In this document: positions 1 to 7,508 of the stretch, one piece after another
How the letters are laid out: every line of letters begins with the position of its first letter
How positions within the stretch are numbered: position 1 is the stretch's first letter
Origin: Tardiphaga sp.
GTDB lineage: Bacteria; Pseudomonadota; Alphaproteobacteria; Rhizobiales; Xanthobacteraceae
Assembly: GCA_014377915.1 (NCBI GenBank)
Contig: JACMOT010000088.1
Coordinates: forward strand, 1-20,612
Reading direction: 5' to 3'
DNA length: 20,612 nucleotides
Notes under the pieces: generated by a model
Database searches by the model: none
What the model saw: only the letters and a program-made list of their open reading frames with translations
What the model was told of the DNA's origin: nothing
Translations under genes and position numbers: made by a program

Positions 1-110
1 AGCAACATGGAAACGAATTGGCGCACTCCTAAGCGACTTTTCACCTAAAGAATGCGCCAACTACCTCGTCAATTCCGGATACGCGTCAACCTAGCGTCAT
101 CACGCTCTAG
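1..110 (+). mobile_element. Right end of an IS630-family insertion sequence (boundary estimated)
   Basis: The transposase stop at 94 is followed by a short tail running to a TA dinucleotide at about 109-110. IS630 elements insert at TA and usually end within a few tens of bases of the transposase stop, so the element edge is placed there. The matching left terminal repeat is outside the window, so the boundary is an inference. Confidence 0.4.
2..94 (+). CDS. C-terminal end of an IS630-type transposase (cut by the window edge)
   Basis: An open frame enters from the left edge and ends at TAG 92-94. It encodes the last 30 residues, containing KRIGALLSDFSPKECANYL and ending NSGYAST. This resembles the conserved C-terminus of IS630-family DDE transposases, which commonly end in an ECANY...GY...ST pattern. 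The catalytic DDE residues would lie upstream, outside the window, so I cannot tell whether the transposase is intact. It could instead be a decayed fragment. The family call comes from recalled sequence similarity only. Confidence 0.65.
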   Translation, partial: ATWKRIGALLSDFSPKECANYLVNSGYAST

Positions 111-245
111 CCATAAGGGGGCATGTTCACGTCGGGGCTGGCGCCCTGCGACCTTCGCTCCGGCCTGACGCTGCCGCGTCACCGCATCCCGCCCCGCGAT
201 CGCCGACGTCGCGAACGCCCCTCTCACCGGGGCGGGACGGAGGGG
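111..245. other. GC-rich gap with no supported gene
   Basis: No convincing coding frame is present. On the minus strand this stretch lies directly downstream of the promoter at 246-273. It contains a hairpin with arms CGCCCC (216-221) and GGGGCG (229-234) and a 7-base loop. It could be the start of a small RNA or an untranslated leader, but nothing in the sequence identifies one. Confidence 0.35.
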
Positions 246-273
246 ATTATAATCAGTAAAGGATTATTGTCAA
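246..273 (-). promoter_or_regulatory. Near-consensus sigma-70 type promoter
   Basis: On the minus strand TTGACA (273-268) is followed after 16 bases by TATAAT (251-246). Both hexamers match the consensus exactly, which is unusual in DNA this GC-rich. Transcription would run left towards the insertion-sequence end. No minus-strand gene is visible in the next 245 bases, so the product is unknown. Confidence 0.6.
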
Positions 274-380
274 CAGACCCATGGAATAATTTCTTAGCGC
301 CCTGTTGTCGCCCCGGGGCAGCAGCCGCAGCCCGAGCGAACCTCAGCCACTGCGGTTGAAGTGGGGGACCTCGATATGTT

Positions 381-440
381 TTGAATATTTCGAGATTCCG
401 GGTTCGCTCGCAGCTCGCGCTGCTCCCGCCCCGGAATGAC
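381..440. repeat. Single arm of an intergenic palindromic repeat (family A)
   Basis: This matches, almost base for base, the right arm of the full palindrome at 1511-1627: ATTCCGGGTTCG, then CAGCT-GCGCTGCTCCCGCC, then CCGGAATGAC. No left arm is seen here. It lies just downstream of the TTT receptor stop on the minus strand. Positions 274-380 hold nothing else I recognise. Confidence 0.75.
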
Positions 441-461
441 GGCTGCAGCCACCGGCACTTC

Positions 462-1460
462 CTACTGCCCCTGTGGTACCAGCCCCGCGGCGATCTCGGC
501 CCAGACCGGGGCTTCCTCCCGGTACAGCGCCTGGCTGGCGGCCAGCGACATCGCGCCTTCATCGATGCCCTGGCTCTTGAACAATTCCCGAATGCGCTCG
601 CTCTGGCCGGCCGCGACGAACAGCGCCCACAATCTGGCGATGATCTCTGGCGGCGTCTTGGCCGGCGCGACGCAGCCCTGGAAGGTCAGCAGGCCGTGCG
701 CGCGCGAGGTGGCGCCCTGCTCCTGGAAGGTCGCGACATCGGGCAGATCCCTGATGCGGCGCCGCGACACCGCGACGGCGCGCGCCTTGCCGGCCTGCAT
801 CACCGGCAGCGCCGCGGCATAGCTGCCAATGCCGCCATCGATCGATTGTCCGGCGAGATCCTGCCACATTGGCGCCTCACCGCGATAATGCACGGCCTCG
901 ATCTTGAGGCCATATTGCTTGTTGAGTTCGGCGATCACCATATGCGCGAAGGAGCCGGCGGCGTAGGTCCCGACATTCACCCTCTCGGCCTTGCGCGCAT
1001 AGGCGATGAATTCCGGCAGCGTTTTGGCGCCGACCTTTTCGCTGACCAGGAAGGGCAGACTGCCGCCCGGCATCACGGTGATCCAGGCGAAATCCTCGGC
1101 GACGTTGTACTGGATGTCCTTGATCAGCACCGGGTTGAGCATATAGGCGGTGGTGTTACAGATCATCAGGGTGTGGCCGTCGGGCTCGGAGCGCTTCAGC
1201 TCCGCCGCTGGGAGGGCGCCACCGGCGCCGGCCTTGTTCTCGACCACCACCGTCTGGCCGAGCTGGCGCGACAGATATTCGCCATAGACGCGCGCGAACT
1301 GGTCGGTCTGGCCGCCCGCCGCGGAGCCCGCCAGTATCCGGATCGGCCGGGTCGGCCAGGTATCGGCCTTGACGAGCGAAGGCGCGCTCAGCCATGCCGC
1401 GATCCCCGCGCCGGCGGTCATCAATTGCCGTCGGTCGAGCAGCCGCAATTTTGTCGGCAT
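462..1460 (-). CDS. TTT-family (Bug) periplasmic solute-binding receptor
   Basis: This is a 332-residue extracytoplasmic solute receptor of the tripartite tricarboxylate transporter family, the usual length for the family. Residues 1-32 look like a Tat-type signal peptide, with DRRQLMTAG followed by a hydrophobic stretch and a likely cleavage after VKA. The mature protein opens with WPTRPIRILAGSAAGG, and VVENKAGAGG follows, both typical of Bug proteins. The start at 1460 is preceded by GGGAG seven bases upstream; the longer open frame beyond it only reads through the intergenic repeat. No TctA or TctB membrane subunit is in the window, so it is an orphan receptor here. Such receptors bind carboxylates or aromatic acids; the ligand cannot be read from the sequence. 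It sits downstream of the HpcH/HpaI-type aldolase gene. Confidence 0.9.
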   Translation of the reverse strand: MPTKLRLLDRRQLMTAGAGIAAWLSAPSLVKADTWPTRPIRILAGSAAGGQTDQFARVYGEYLSRQLGQTVVVENKAGAGGALPAAELKRSEPDGHTLMICNTTAYMLNPVLIKDIQYNVAEDFAWITVMPGGSLPFLVSEKVGAKTLPEFIAYARKAERVNVGTYAAGSFAHMVIAELNKQYGLKIEAVHYRGEAPMWQDLAGQSIDGGIGSYAAALPVMQAGKARAVAVSRRRIRDLPDVATFQEQGATSRAHGLLTFQGCVAPAKTPPEIIARLWALFVAAGQSERIRELFKSQGIDEGAMSLAASQALYREEAPVWAEIAAGLVPQGQ

Positions 1461-1510
1461 GGTGATTCTCCCTATCAGCCTCGTCTCTTCGGACAAGTGC
1501 GTAACGCGTT

Positions 1511-1627
1511 CGTCATTCCGGGGCGCGAACGCCGCAAGGCGGTCGCGAACCCGGAATCTCGAGATGTTGAACACGACTGGATTCCGGGTTCGGTCGCAGC
1601 TGGCGCTGCTCCCGCCCCGGAATGACA
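1511..1627. repeat. Intergenic palindromic repeat, family A (full copy)
   Basis: The left arm begins CGTCATTCCGGGGCGCGAAC and the right arm ends CGCCCCGGAATGACAG, with internal complementary parts CGAACCCGGAATC and GATTCCGGGTTCG. The element fills the gap between the aldolase and TTT receptor genes. A degenerate further arm follows at about 1629-1677, containing GGGTTCGC and AACCCGGGACGACAG. Confidence 0.85.
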
Positions 1628-1681
1628 GCTTTGGGTTCGCTTGCAGCTTGCGCTGCGCGCAACCCGGGACGACAGAGTTTT

Positions 1682-2458
1682 CTACGCCTTGCCGCCGGAG
1701 TTCTTGCGGGTGTCGTCGACCCAGTTCTTGGCGCCGGTGGCCAGGATGCCGCTGTCGTTGAGCAGCGTCACCAGCTTGAAGCCCATGGCGATGTTCTTCG
1801 CGGCGCCGACCGGACCGGAGCAATGGATGCCCGGATAGATCCCGCGCTTGTCGCATTCCTTGATCAGCTTGTCGTAGATCTTCAGGATCTCCGGCTCTTC
1901 GCGGTCGAGTTTCGGGACCAGGCCGTAGGAGAAGCCGAGATCGGAGGGGCCGACATAGACGCCGGCAATGCCTTCGACGTCGAGAATGGCTTCCATGTTG
2001 TCGACCGCCGTCTTGGTCTCCAGCATCGGGATGCACAGGATCTCGTCATTCGCGGTCTTCTGGTAGTCGCCGGCGCCGCCATACATGCCGGAACGGATCG
2101 GGCCGTTGCTGCGGGTACCATGCGGCGGGTATTTGGCGTATTGCACGAAATTCTCGGCTTCCTGCTTGGTGTTGATCATCGGGCAGATCACGCCATAGGC
2201 GCCGCCGTCGAGCACCTTGCCGATGATGCCGGGCTCGTTCCATGGCACGCGGACCATCGGCGTCACCGGATGCGCGCCCATCGCCTGGAAACATTCCACC
2301 ATCGACATGTAGTCCTGCACGCCGTGCTGGATATCGACGGTGACGCTGTCAAAACCGCATTGCGCCAGCACCTCGGCCGAGAAGCCCGACGGAATCGCCA
2401 GCCAGCCATTGACGACGACCTTGCCCGACTTCCAGATTTCCTTGACTTTATTCGCCAT
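1682..2458 (-). CDS. HpcH/HpaI-family aldolase
   Basis: This 258-residue class II, metal-dependent aldolase is close in length to E. coli HpaI. Family members split 4-hydroxy-2-oxo acids into pyruvate and an aldehyde; HpaI itself releases pyruvate and succinic semialdehyde at the end of homoprotocatechuate degradation. Residues matching HpaI are visible: H45 in VDIQHG, R70 in MVRVPW, E147 in PMLETKT and D173 in GPSDLG. The usual glutamine near the first metal ligand appears to be methionine (CIPMLE). The start at 2458 is preceded by AAGGA about ten bases upstream. Its minus-strand neighbours are the Ldh2-type gene upstream and the TTT receptor downstream. The dioxygenase operon at 8915-12924 makes an HpaI role attractive, but a 2-oxo-3-deoxy sugar acid aldolase remains possible. 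Confidence 0.88.
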   Translation of the reverse strand: MANKVKEIWKSGKVVVNGWLAIPSGFSAEVLAQCGFDSVTVDIQHGVQDYMSMVECFQAMGAHPVTPMVRVPWNEPGIIGKVLDGGAYGVICPMINTKQEAENFVQYAKYPPHGTRSNGPIRSGMYGGAGDYQKTANDEILCIPMLETKTAVDNMEAILDVEGIAGVYVGPSDLGFSYGLVPKLDREEPEILKIYDKLIKECDKRGIYPGIHCSGPVGAAKNIAMGFKLVTLLNDSGILATGAKNWVDDTRKNSGGKA

Positions 2459-2490
2459 TTTAGTTGGTCCTTTTCTCAGTCGATGATGGT

Positions 2491-2584
2491 CGCCATTGCG
2501 AGGGGCAAAGCGACGCGGCAATCCACAAGGCAACAAGGAAAGACTGGATTGCTTCGTCGCAAGGGCTCCTCGCAATGACGGGGG
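2491..2584. repeat. Intergenic palindromic repeat, family B
   Basis: The left arm reads CCATTGCGAGGGGC, then GCGGCAATCCA. The right arm reads TGGATTGCTTCGTCGC, then CTCCTCGCAATGACGGGG. The imperfect arms can fold into a long hairpin between the Ldh2-type and aldolase genes. The same family recurs at 9317-9375 and 20384-20478. Confidence 0.85.
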
Positions 2585-2596
2585 TGATGCCGGTGT

Positions 2597-3682
2597 TCAG
2601 TTTCCGACGTTCTGGATCGTGGCTTCGCTGACGCCGACCTCGCGCGCGGTCTGCACGATCGCGCTCCAGGTCTCGTCCGGCAGCGGCACACCGTTCGCGG
2701 TGCGCTCGGCGCGGGTGCGCGCTTCGGTATCGCCGGGGATCAGCACGGCGTCAACGCCGGCGGCCGGCTTGGTGTCCTTGAAATAATCGATATAGCGCGT
2801 GACCTCGCCATCGAAGAAGTTGGCGGGATCGATCCGCTTCGGGTCGACATAGATCGCGAACATGCCATTGGCGAACGGGCGGTCCAGCTTGGTGGCGCCG
2901 TTGCCGGTCAGCGCGCCGCCGAGCAACTCGCACATCAGGGCCAGGCCCGATCCCTTGTGCTCGCCGAAGGCGCGGATGGCGCCCTTGCCCTTGGAATGGT
3001 CGCGCGGTCCATTGGCTTCATGCGGGCCATACAGCACCGCGGGGTCCTCGCTCAACGTGCCGTCGAGATCGATCAGCGCGCCCTCCGGCAGTTTCTTGCC
3101 GCCGCGACTGGCGACCAGCACCTTGCCCTCGGCGACGATCGAGGTAGCGAAATCCAGCACCACCGGCGCGTGGCCCGGACGCGGAATGCCGACGCAATAG
3201 GGCGCGGTGGACAGCCGGCGCTCGACGCCGCCATAGGGCGCCACCAGCACGGAGCCCGCGGCATTGACGAAGTGGATCGAGATCAGGCCTTCGGCGGCGG
3301 CCATTTCGGCCCAGTCGCCGATCCGCCCGATATGACCGGAATTTCGCGTCGCCACCGCGGCGAGGCCCACGGCCTTGCACTTCTCGATGCCGATTCGCAC
3401 CGCCTGCGGCCCGACGGTCTGACCATAGCCGAAGCGGCCATCGACCACCGCCAGCGACGGCGTGTCGACCGGCACCTCGATGGTCTGGTTGGGGATGATC
3501 ATGCCGGCATTGCGCCAGCGCACATAGACCGGCACCCGGATCACGCCGTGGCTGTCATGGCCGGTGAGGTTGGCGGTGGTCAGATAGCTGGCGATGCGCT
3601 TCGCCTCTTCCGCCGAGGAGCCGGCATGCGCAAACACATCGGCGACAAAATCGATCAGCCGGTTGACTTGAAGTGTAACCAT
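2597..3682 (-). CDS. Ldh2-family (malate/L-lactate dehydrogenase type) NAD(P)H oxidoreductase
   Basis: This 361-residue protein has the length and motifs of the Ldh2/malate dehydrogenase family, which reduces 2-oxo acids or cyclic imines with NAD(P)H and is unrelated to the Rossmann-fold lactate dehydrogenases. Visible motifs are GHDSHGV at residues 41-47, GRFGYGQTVGP near 82-92, RNSGHIGRIGDW near 113-124 and GVERRLSTAPYCVGIPRP in the middle, followed by the glycine-rich stretch GEHKGSGLALMCELLGGALTG. The gene runs the same way as the Liv genes upstream and the aldolase downstream, with repeats on both sides. A role in reducing a 2-oxo acid made by the aldolase or imported by the transporter is plausible but not shown. 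Family members include malate, sulfolactate, ureidoglycolate and piperideine-2-carboxylate enzymes, so the substrate is open. Confidence 0.88.
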   Translation of the reverse strand: MVTLQVNRLIDFVADVFAHAGSSAEEAKRIASYLTTANLTGHDSHGVIRVPVYVRWRNAGMIIPNQTIEVPVDTPSLAVVDGRFGYGQTVGPQAVRIGIEKCKAVGLAAVATRNSGHIGRIGDWAEMAAAEGLISIHFVNAAGSVLVAPYGGVERRLSTAPYCVGIPRPGHAPVVLDFATSIVAEGKVLVASRGGKKLPEGALIDLDGTLSEDPAVLYGPHEANGPRDHSKGKGAIRAFGEHKGSGLALMCELLGGALTGNGATKLDRPFANGMFAIYVDPKRIDPANFFDGEVTRYIDYFKDTKPAAGVDAVLIPGDTEARTRAERTANGVPLPDETWSAIVQTAREVGVSEATIQNVGN

Positions 3683-3727
3683 GATTGGACTTTTGCCCTT
3701 ATTGGATCGTTGTTCTCAGTCAACCAT

Positions 3728-3858
3728 GTCCCGGACGCAATGCGTCACGCCGCCTCGGCGTGGTGCGCTGCAGAGCCGGGACCGTAGCAGGCGACGGCGT
3801 TCGTAACGGTCCCGGCTGCGCGAAGCTATGCGACGCTTCGCTCGACCACACCGGGTCC
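3728..3858. repeat. Compound intergenic palindromes (family C)
   Basis: Three perfect stems lie in tandem between livF and the Ldh2-type gene: CACGCCG/CGGCGTG (3746-3752 and 3756-3762), AGCCGGGACCGT/ACGGTCCCGGCT (3774-3785 and 3806-3817) and CGAAGC/GCTTCG (3821-3826 and 3835-3840). GTCCCGGACGC at the left and CCGGGTCCTG at the right bound the element. Related sequence recurs at 14541-14669. Confidence 0.8.
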
Positions 3859-3868
3859 TGAACAAGTA

Positions 3869-4618
3869 TCAGTGCGCGGGCAGCTCCGCGAGCGGCTTTC
3901 TCGCATGGCCGCCAAGATAAGCCGCCGCGATGGCCTCGTTGCCCCACAATTCGTCGGGCTTGCCGCCAAGCACGATACGACCGGTTTCCAGCACATAGCC
4001 ATGATCGGCGACCGACAGTCCCATCCGCGCGTTCTGCTCGACCAGCAAGACCGTGGTCTTCAGCCGGATCTCGGAGATGATGCGGAATACCGCCTGCACG
4101 ATCACCGGCGCGAGGCCGAGCGACGGCTCGTCCAGCAATAGCAGCCGCGGCCTGGCCATCAGGCCACGCGCCACCGCGACCATCTGTAGCTGGCCGCCGG
4201 ACAGCGTCCAGCCCAGCGATTCGGAGAATTTTCGGATGTCGGGAAACAGGTCGAACATCGCGTCGGCCTCGCGCGACAGTTCCGCCTTGGAGGCCCGGCG
4301 ATTGGAGCCGCCGAGCATGATGTTTTCCTTGACGGTGAGACCGGGAAACACCCGCCTGCCCTCCGGCACGTGGCTGATGCCCTGGCGCACGATCACTTCC
4401 GGGCCGAGGCCGGCGATCGACTGGCCGTCGAACAGGATCTCGCCGGCCGCCGGTTTGGCGAGTCCGGAGATCGCGCGCAAGGTGGTCGACTTGCCGGCGC
4501 CATTGGCGCCGAGCAGGGTCACTACCTGGCCCTCCTCGACGCTGAAGGAGATGCCGCGCAGGGCTTCGATTTCGCCGTAGCGGACGTTGAGATCGCGGAC
4601 TTCGAGCAGCGCCATCAT
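3869..4618 (-). CDS. livF: Branched-chain amino acid-type ABC transporter ATPase, LivF-like
   Basis: This 249-residue protein is one of the two cytoplasmic ATPases of a hydrophobic amino acid transporter (HAAT) family importer. Walker A is GANGAGKS at residues 37-44, the signature is LSGGQLQMVAVARGL and Walker B is LLLLDEPSLGLAP, followed by the switch region VEQN. VPEGRRVFPGLTVKENI is typical of LivF and separates it from LivG. Its start overlaps the livMG stop in an ATGA (4615-4618), indicating translational coupling. A second ATG directly follows, so the start may be three bases later. With LivH, the LivM-LivG fusion and the substrate-binding protein it makes a complete importer. Confidence 0.95.
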   Translation of the reverse strand: MMALLEVRDLNVRYGEIEALRGISFSVEEGQVVTLLGANGAGKSTTLRAISGLAKPAAGEILFDGQSIAGLGPEVIVRQGISHVPEGRRVFPGLTVKENIMLGGSNRRASKAELSREADAMFDLFPDIRKFSESLGWTLSGGQLQMVAVARGLMARPRLLLLDEPSLGLAPVIVQAVFRIISEIRLKTTVLLVEQNARMGLSVADHGYVLETGRIVLGGKPDELWGNEAIAAAYLGGHARKPLAELPAH

Positions 4619-6396
4619 TCAGTTCCGAGATAGGCGGAGACGACATCCGGATGGCGCAGCACCGCCATGGATTCGCCGTCCGCGATGCGACGACCGAAAT
4701 TCAGCACGGTGATGTGCTGCGCGGCTTCGGAGACCAGCGTCATGTCATGATCGATGATGAGAATGGTCAGCCCCTGCGCCGCGATGCGCTTCAGCAATTC
4801 GTGCAGTTCGAGTTTTTCGCTTGAGTTGAGCCCCGCCGCCGGCTCGTCGAGCAGCAGCAGGGTCGGATTGGCGGCCAGTGCCCGCGCGATCTCGATCAGC
4901 CGCTGATGGCCGTAGGAGAAGCTGGAGATCAGCTCGTTGGCACGCGGGCCGAGGCCGACGAAAGTCAGCGCCGACATCGCCCGCGCCGTCAGCGCGGCCT
5001 CGCCGCCATTGCCGATCAGCGTGTTGCCGGGCCGCTCGGCGCCGATCATCACATTCTCCAGCGCGCCCATCGAGCGGAACAGGCGAATGTTCTGGAAGGT
5101 GCGGCCCAACCCCGCCGCCGCGCGCAGATGCGGCGGCATGATGGTGACGTCGGTGCCATCGAGCAGCACGCGGCCGGCGGTGGCGCTGTAGAGGCCGGAC
5201 AGCACGTTCAGCGTGGTGGTCTTGCCGGAGCCGTTCGGCCCGATCAGCGCATGCACGCCGCCGCGCCGGACCTCGATGTCGACCTCATCGACCGCCTTGA
5301 GGCCGCCGAAATGCTTGGCGAGGCCGGTGACCTGCAGCACCATCTCGCCACCCGTGCGGGCCGGCGACAATTGCAGCGGCAGGCCTGGATCGGGAATCCG
5401 GACCTTGCCGCGGAAGCGATCGAGGAAGGCGGTGACAAAGCCCCAGATGCCGTCCGGCATGTAACGGATGATCAGGATCACCGACAGGCCGTAGATCGCC
5501 AGATACAATCCCGGCACGCTCTTCAGAAAGCGCAGCCATTCCGGGATCAGGATCAGGAGGCCGGTGCCGATCGCCGAACCGATCGGCGACGCCACGCCGC
5601 CGAGCAGCGACATGGTGAGGAAGATGATCGATTCCGCGAAGGAGAACTGGTCCGGGCTGACATAGGCGAAACCGCCCGCGAACAACCCACCGCCGAGACC
5701 GCCGAGCACGGCCGAGATCGCAAAGGCGTAGACCTTGGTGCGGAACACGTCGATGCCGGTGACGCCGGCCGCCAGCTCGTTGTCACGCACCGCGCGCATG
5801 GCGCGGCCGAGCCGCGTTTGCGGCAGATGCCAGACCAGATAGCCGATGATCGCCAGCATCGCGACGCAAAACGCCAGATAGGATTGCGACGACTGGAACA
5901 GTAGCGGCCGACCGATCTTGCCGACGCCGTCGGGGCCATGGGTCAGCCAGATCGCGTTGATCATCACCAGGGTCACGATCTGCTGGAACGAGATCGTCAC
6001 CATCGCGAGGTAATGTCCGCCGAGCCGCAGCGTCGACATGCCCAATACCGCGCCCGCCAGCAGCGCCATCACGCAACCGGCGATCAGGCACAGCCAGTAG
6101 CTGATCTGATAGTCGGAGGTGCCGATCGCCACCGCATAGGCGCCGAAGCCGAAGAACGCGGCCTGCGCCAGATTGATCTGGCCGCACAGGCCGAGCACCA
6201 CCGAGAGGCCGAACACCGCGATCGCGAAGGTGGTGGCCTGCATCAGGATGTTGAGCACGTAGCCGTCGAAACTGGCCGACGCGGCCAGCGCGACCAGGAT
6301 CGCCGCGCCGATGAAATATGGCGCGTGGCGGATCAGCATCGGCGTGGAACGCGGCAAAGCGGCGACCGACGGAATGTTTTCGCTGGGGGCGCTCAT
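4615..6396 (-). CDS. livMG: Fused LivM permease - LivG ATPase of a branched-chain-type ABC importer
   Basis: This 593-residue protein joins two transporter subunits. Residues about 25-325 are a LivM-type permease with several hydrophobic helices and the family motif NLAQAAFFGFGAYAVA near 75-90. A short linker (about 330-350, PDPGLPLQLSPA) leads into a LivG-type ATPase with Walker A GPNGSGKTT at 386-394, GRTFQNIRLF, a LivG-like signature FSYGHQRLIEIARAL, Walker B LLLLDEPAAGLN and the switch histidine in IIDHDM. The fusion fixes one ATPase to one permease; similar fusions occur in other Rhizobiales, so it is likely native and not an assembly error. It overlaps livH by ATGA (6393-6396) and livF by ATGA (4615-4618). 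Substrates of such importers in this group include aromatic acids as well as amino acids. Confidence 0.95.
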   Translation of the reverse strand: MSAPSENIPSVAALPRSTPMLIRHAPYFIGAAILVALAASASFDGYVLNILMQATTFAIAVFGLSVVLGLCGQINLAQAAFFGFGAYAVAIGTSDYQISYWLCLIAGCVMALLAGAVLGMSTLRLGGHYLAMVTISFQQIVTLVMINAIWLTHGPDGVGKIGRPLLFQSSQSYLAFCVAMLAIIGYLVWHLPQTRLGRAMRAVRDNELAAGVTGIDVFRTKVYAFAISAVLGGLGGGLFAGGFAYVSPDQFSFAESIIFLTMSLLGGVASPIGSAIGTGLLILIPEWLRFLKSVPGLYLAIYGLSVILIIRYMPDGIWGFVTAFLDRFRGKVRIPDPGLPLQLSPARTGGEMVLQVTGLAKHFGGLKAVDEVDIEVRRGGVHALIGPNGSGKTTTLNVLSGLYSATAGRVLLDGTDVTIMPPHLRAAAGLGRTFQNIRLFRSMGALENVMIGAERPGNTLIGNGGEAALTARAMSALTFVGLGPRANELISSFSYGHQRLIEIARALAANPTLLLLDEPAAGLNSSEKLELHELLKRIAAQGLTILIIDHDMTLVSEAAQHITVLNFGRRIADGESMAVLRHPDVVSAYLGTE

Positions 6397-7268
6397 GCTT
6401 TTTCCGCCACGCGTTCGCCGAAAATGCCCTGCGGGCGGAACACCAGGAAGGCGACCAGCACCATGAAGGCAAAGGCGTCCTTGTACGGCACCGAAATATA
6501 GGCCGCGCCAAAGGTCTCGATGATGCCGAGCGCCAATCCGCCGATGATGGCGCCGGTGACGTCGCCGAAGCCGCCGATGATGGTGGCGGCAAAGGCCTTC
6601 AGCGCGATGGTCGAGCCCATCTGGATCGAGACGAACAGGATCGGCGCCACCAGAATGCCGGCCAGGCCGCCCAGGATCGCCGAATAGATGAAGGTGATCA
6701 TGATCATGGTGGAGACGGAGATGCCGAGCAGCGACGCCATCTCCTTGTCTTGCGAGGTCGCCTGCAGCTTCTTGCCGAGCATGGTCTTTTCAAAGAACCA
6801 GTAATTGAACACCACCAGGATCATGGTGACGACAATGATCAGGAGATACTGGCTGTCGAGATAGACCGGGCCGACCTGGATGCCGGGGGTTTCGAACCAG
6901 CCCTCCAGCACCTGCGGCTGCGGGCCGTACAGCGCCAGCACGCCGTTGGCCATCAGGATCGAGGCGCCGATGGTGGCGATGATCACCGGCAGATAGGTGC
7001 GGTGGCGTAGCGGATAATAGACGCCGAGGTTGAACACCGCGCCGAGCAGCGCCATGCCGCCCAACGCCAGCAGGAACGACAGCCAGTATGGCAGCGCCAG
7101 ATCGACGGCGAACACCACCATCAGATAGGCCGCCACCATGGAGAATTCGCCTTGCGCGAAGTTCACCACATTTGTCGCGCGAAAAATCAGTACGAAGCCG
7201 AGCGCCACCAGCGCATAGACAGCGCCGATGCCGATGCCGGTGAAGAGAAGTTGTAGCGCAAGGTCCAT
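6393..7268 (-). CDS. livH: Branched-chain-type ABC transporter permease, LivH-like
   Basis: This 291-residue integral membrane permease has the family signature NVVNFAQGEF near residues 33-42 and a run of hydrophobic helices. Other typical stretches are LRHRTYLPVIIATIGASI and LKAFAATIIGGFGDVTGAIIGG, which contains the cytoplasmic coupling region. Its length matches LivH. The stop overlaps the start of the fused livMG gene, so the two are translationally coupled. A 240-base gap with a palindromic repeat separates it from the substrate-binding gene upstream, the pattern expected if the binding protein is made in excess of the membrane subunits. Confidence 0.95.
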   Translation of the reverse strand: MDLALQLLFTGIGIGAVYALVALGFVLIFRATNVVNFAQGEFSMVAAYLMVVFAVDLALPYWLSFLLALGGMALLGAVFNLGVYYPLRHRTYLPVIIATIGASILMANGVLALYGPQPQVLEGWFETPGIQVGPVYLDSQYLLIIVVTMILVVFNYWFFEKTMLGKKLQATSQDKEMASLLGISVSTMIMITFIYSAILGGLAGILVAPILFVSIQMGSTIALKAFAATIIGGFGDVTGAIIGGLALGIIETFGAAYISVPYKDAFAFMVLVAFLVFRPQGIFGERVAEKA

Positions 7269-7313
7269 CGGGGGTGCTCGGTGGGAGGGTGTCAGGCGAT
7301 TGGGTTACAAGCT

Positions 7314-7459
7314 CGTCGTTCCGGGGCGCAGGACAGCGGCAAAGCCGTCTGGCATGCGAACCCGGAACCTCGAGGTGGCTAGCGCTGCAACAGGCGCTAA
7401 CCGTTTTCGGGATTCCGGGTTCGCGATCGCCTTGCGGCGTTCGCGCCCCGGGATGACAG
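7314..7459. repeat. Intergenic palindromic repeat, family A
   Basis: The left arm starts CGTCGTTCCGGGGCGCAGGA and contains GCGAACCCGGAACCTCGAGG. The right arm contains GGGATTCCGGGTTCGCGATC and ends CGCGCCCCGGGATGACAG. It is the same family as 1511-1627 and lies between the substrate-binding protein gene and livH. Confidence 0.85.
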
Positions 7460-7508
7460 TTTTGGATTGGCTCACGCGCGAAGGCGCGCGTGCCCATGAA
7501 CCACAGGC

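Noticed and set aside
381..1625. Long plus-strand open frame opposite the TTT receptor
   Set aside because: It is antisense to a clear receptor gene and its translation is low-complexity Arg/Gly/His/Asp-rich; such shadows are common in GC-rich DNA.
462..2036. 524-codon version of the TTT receptor with a longer N-terminus
   Set aside because: The extension reads antisense repeat DNA and part of the aldolase gene out of frame; the 1460 start has a ribosome site and a signal peptide.
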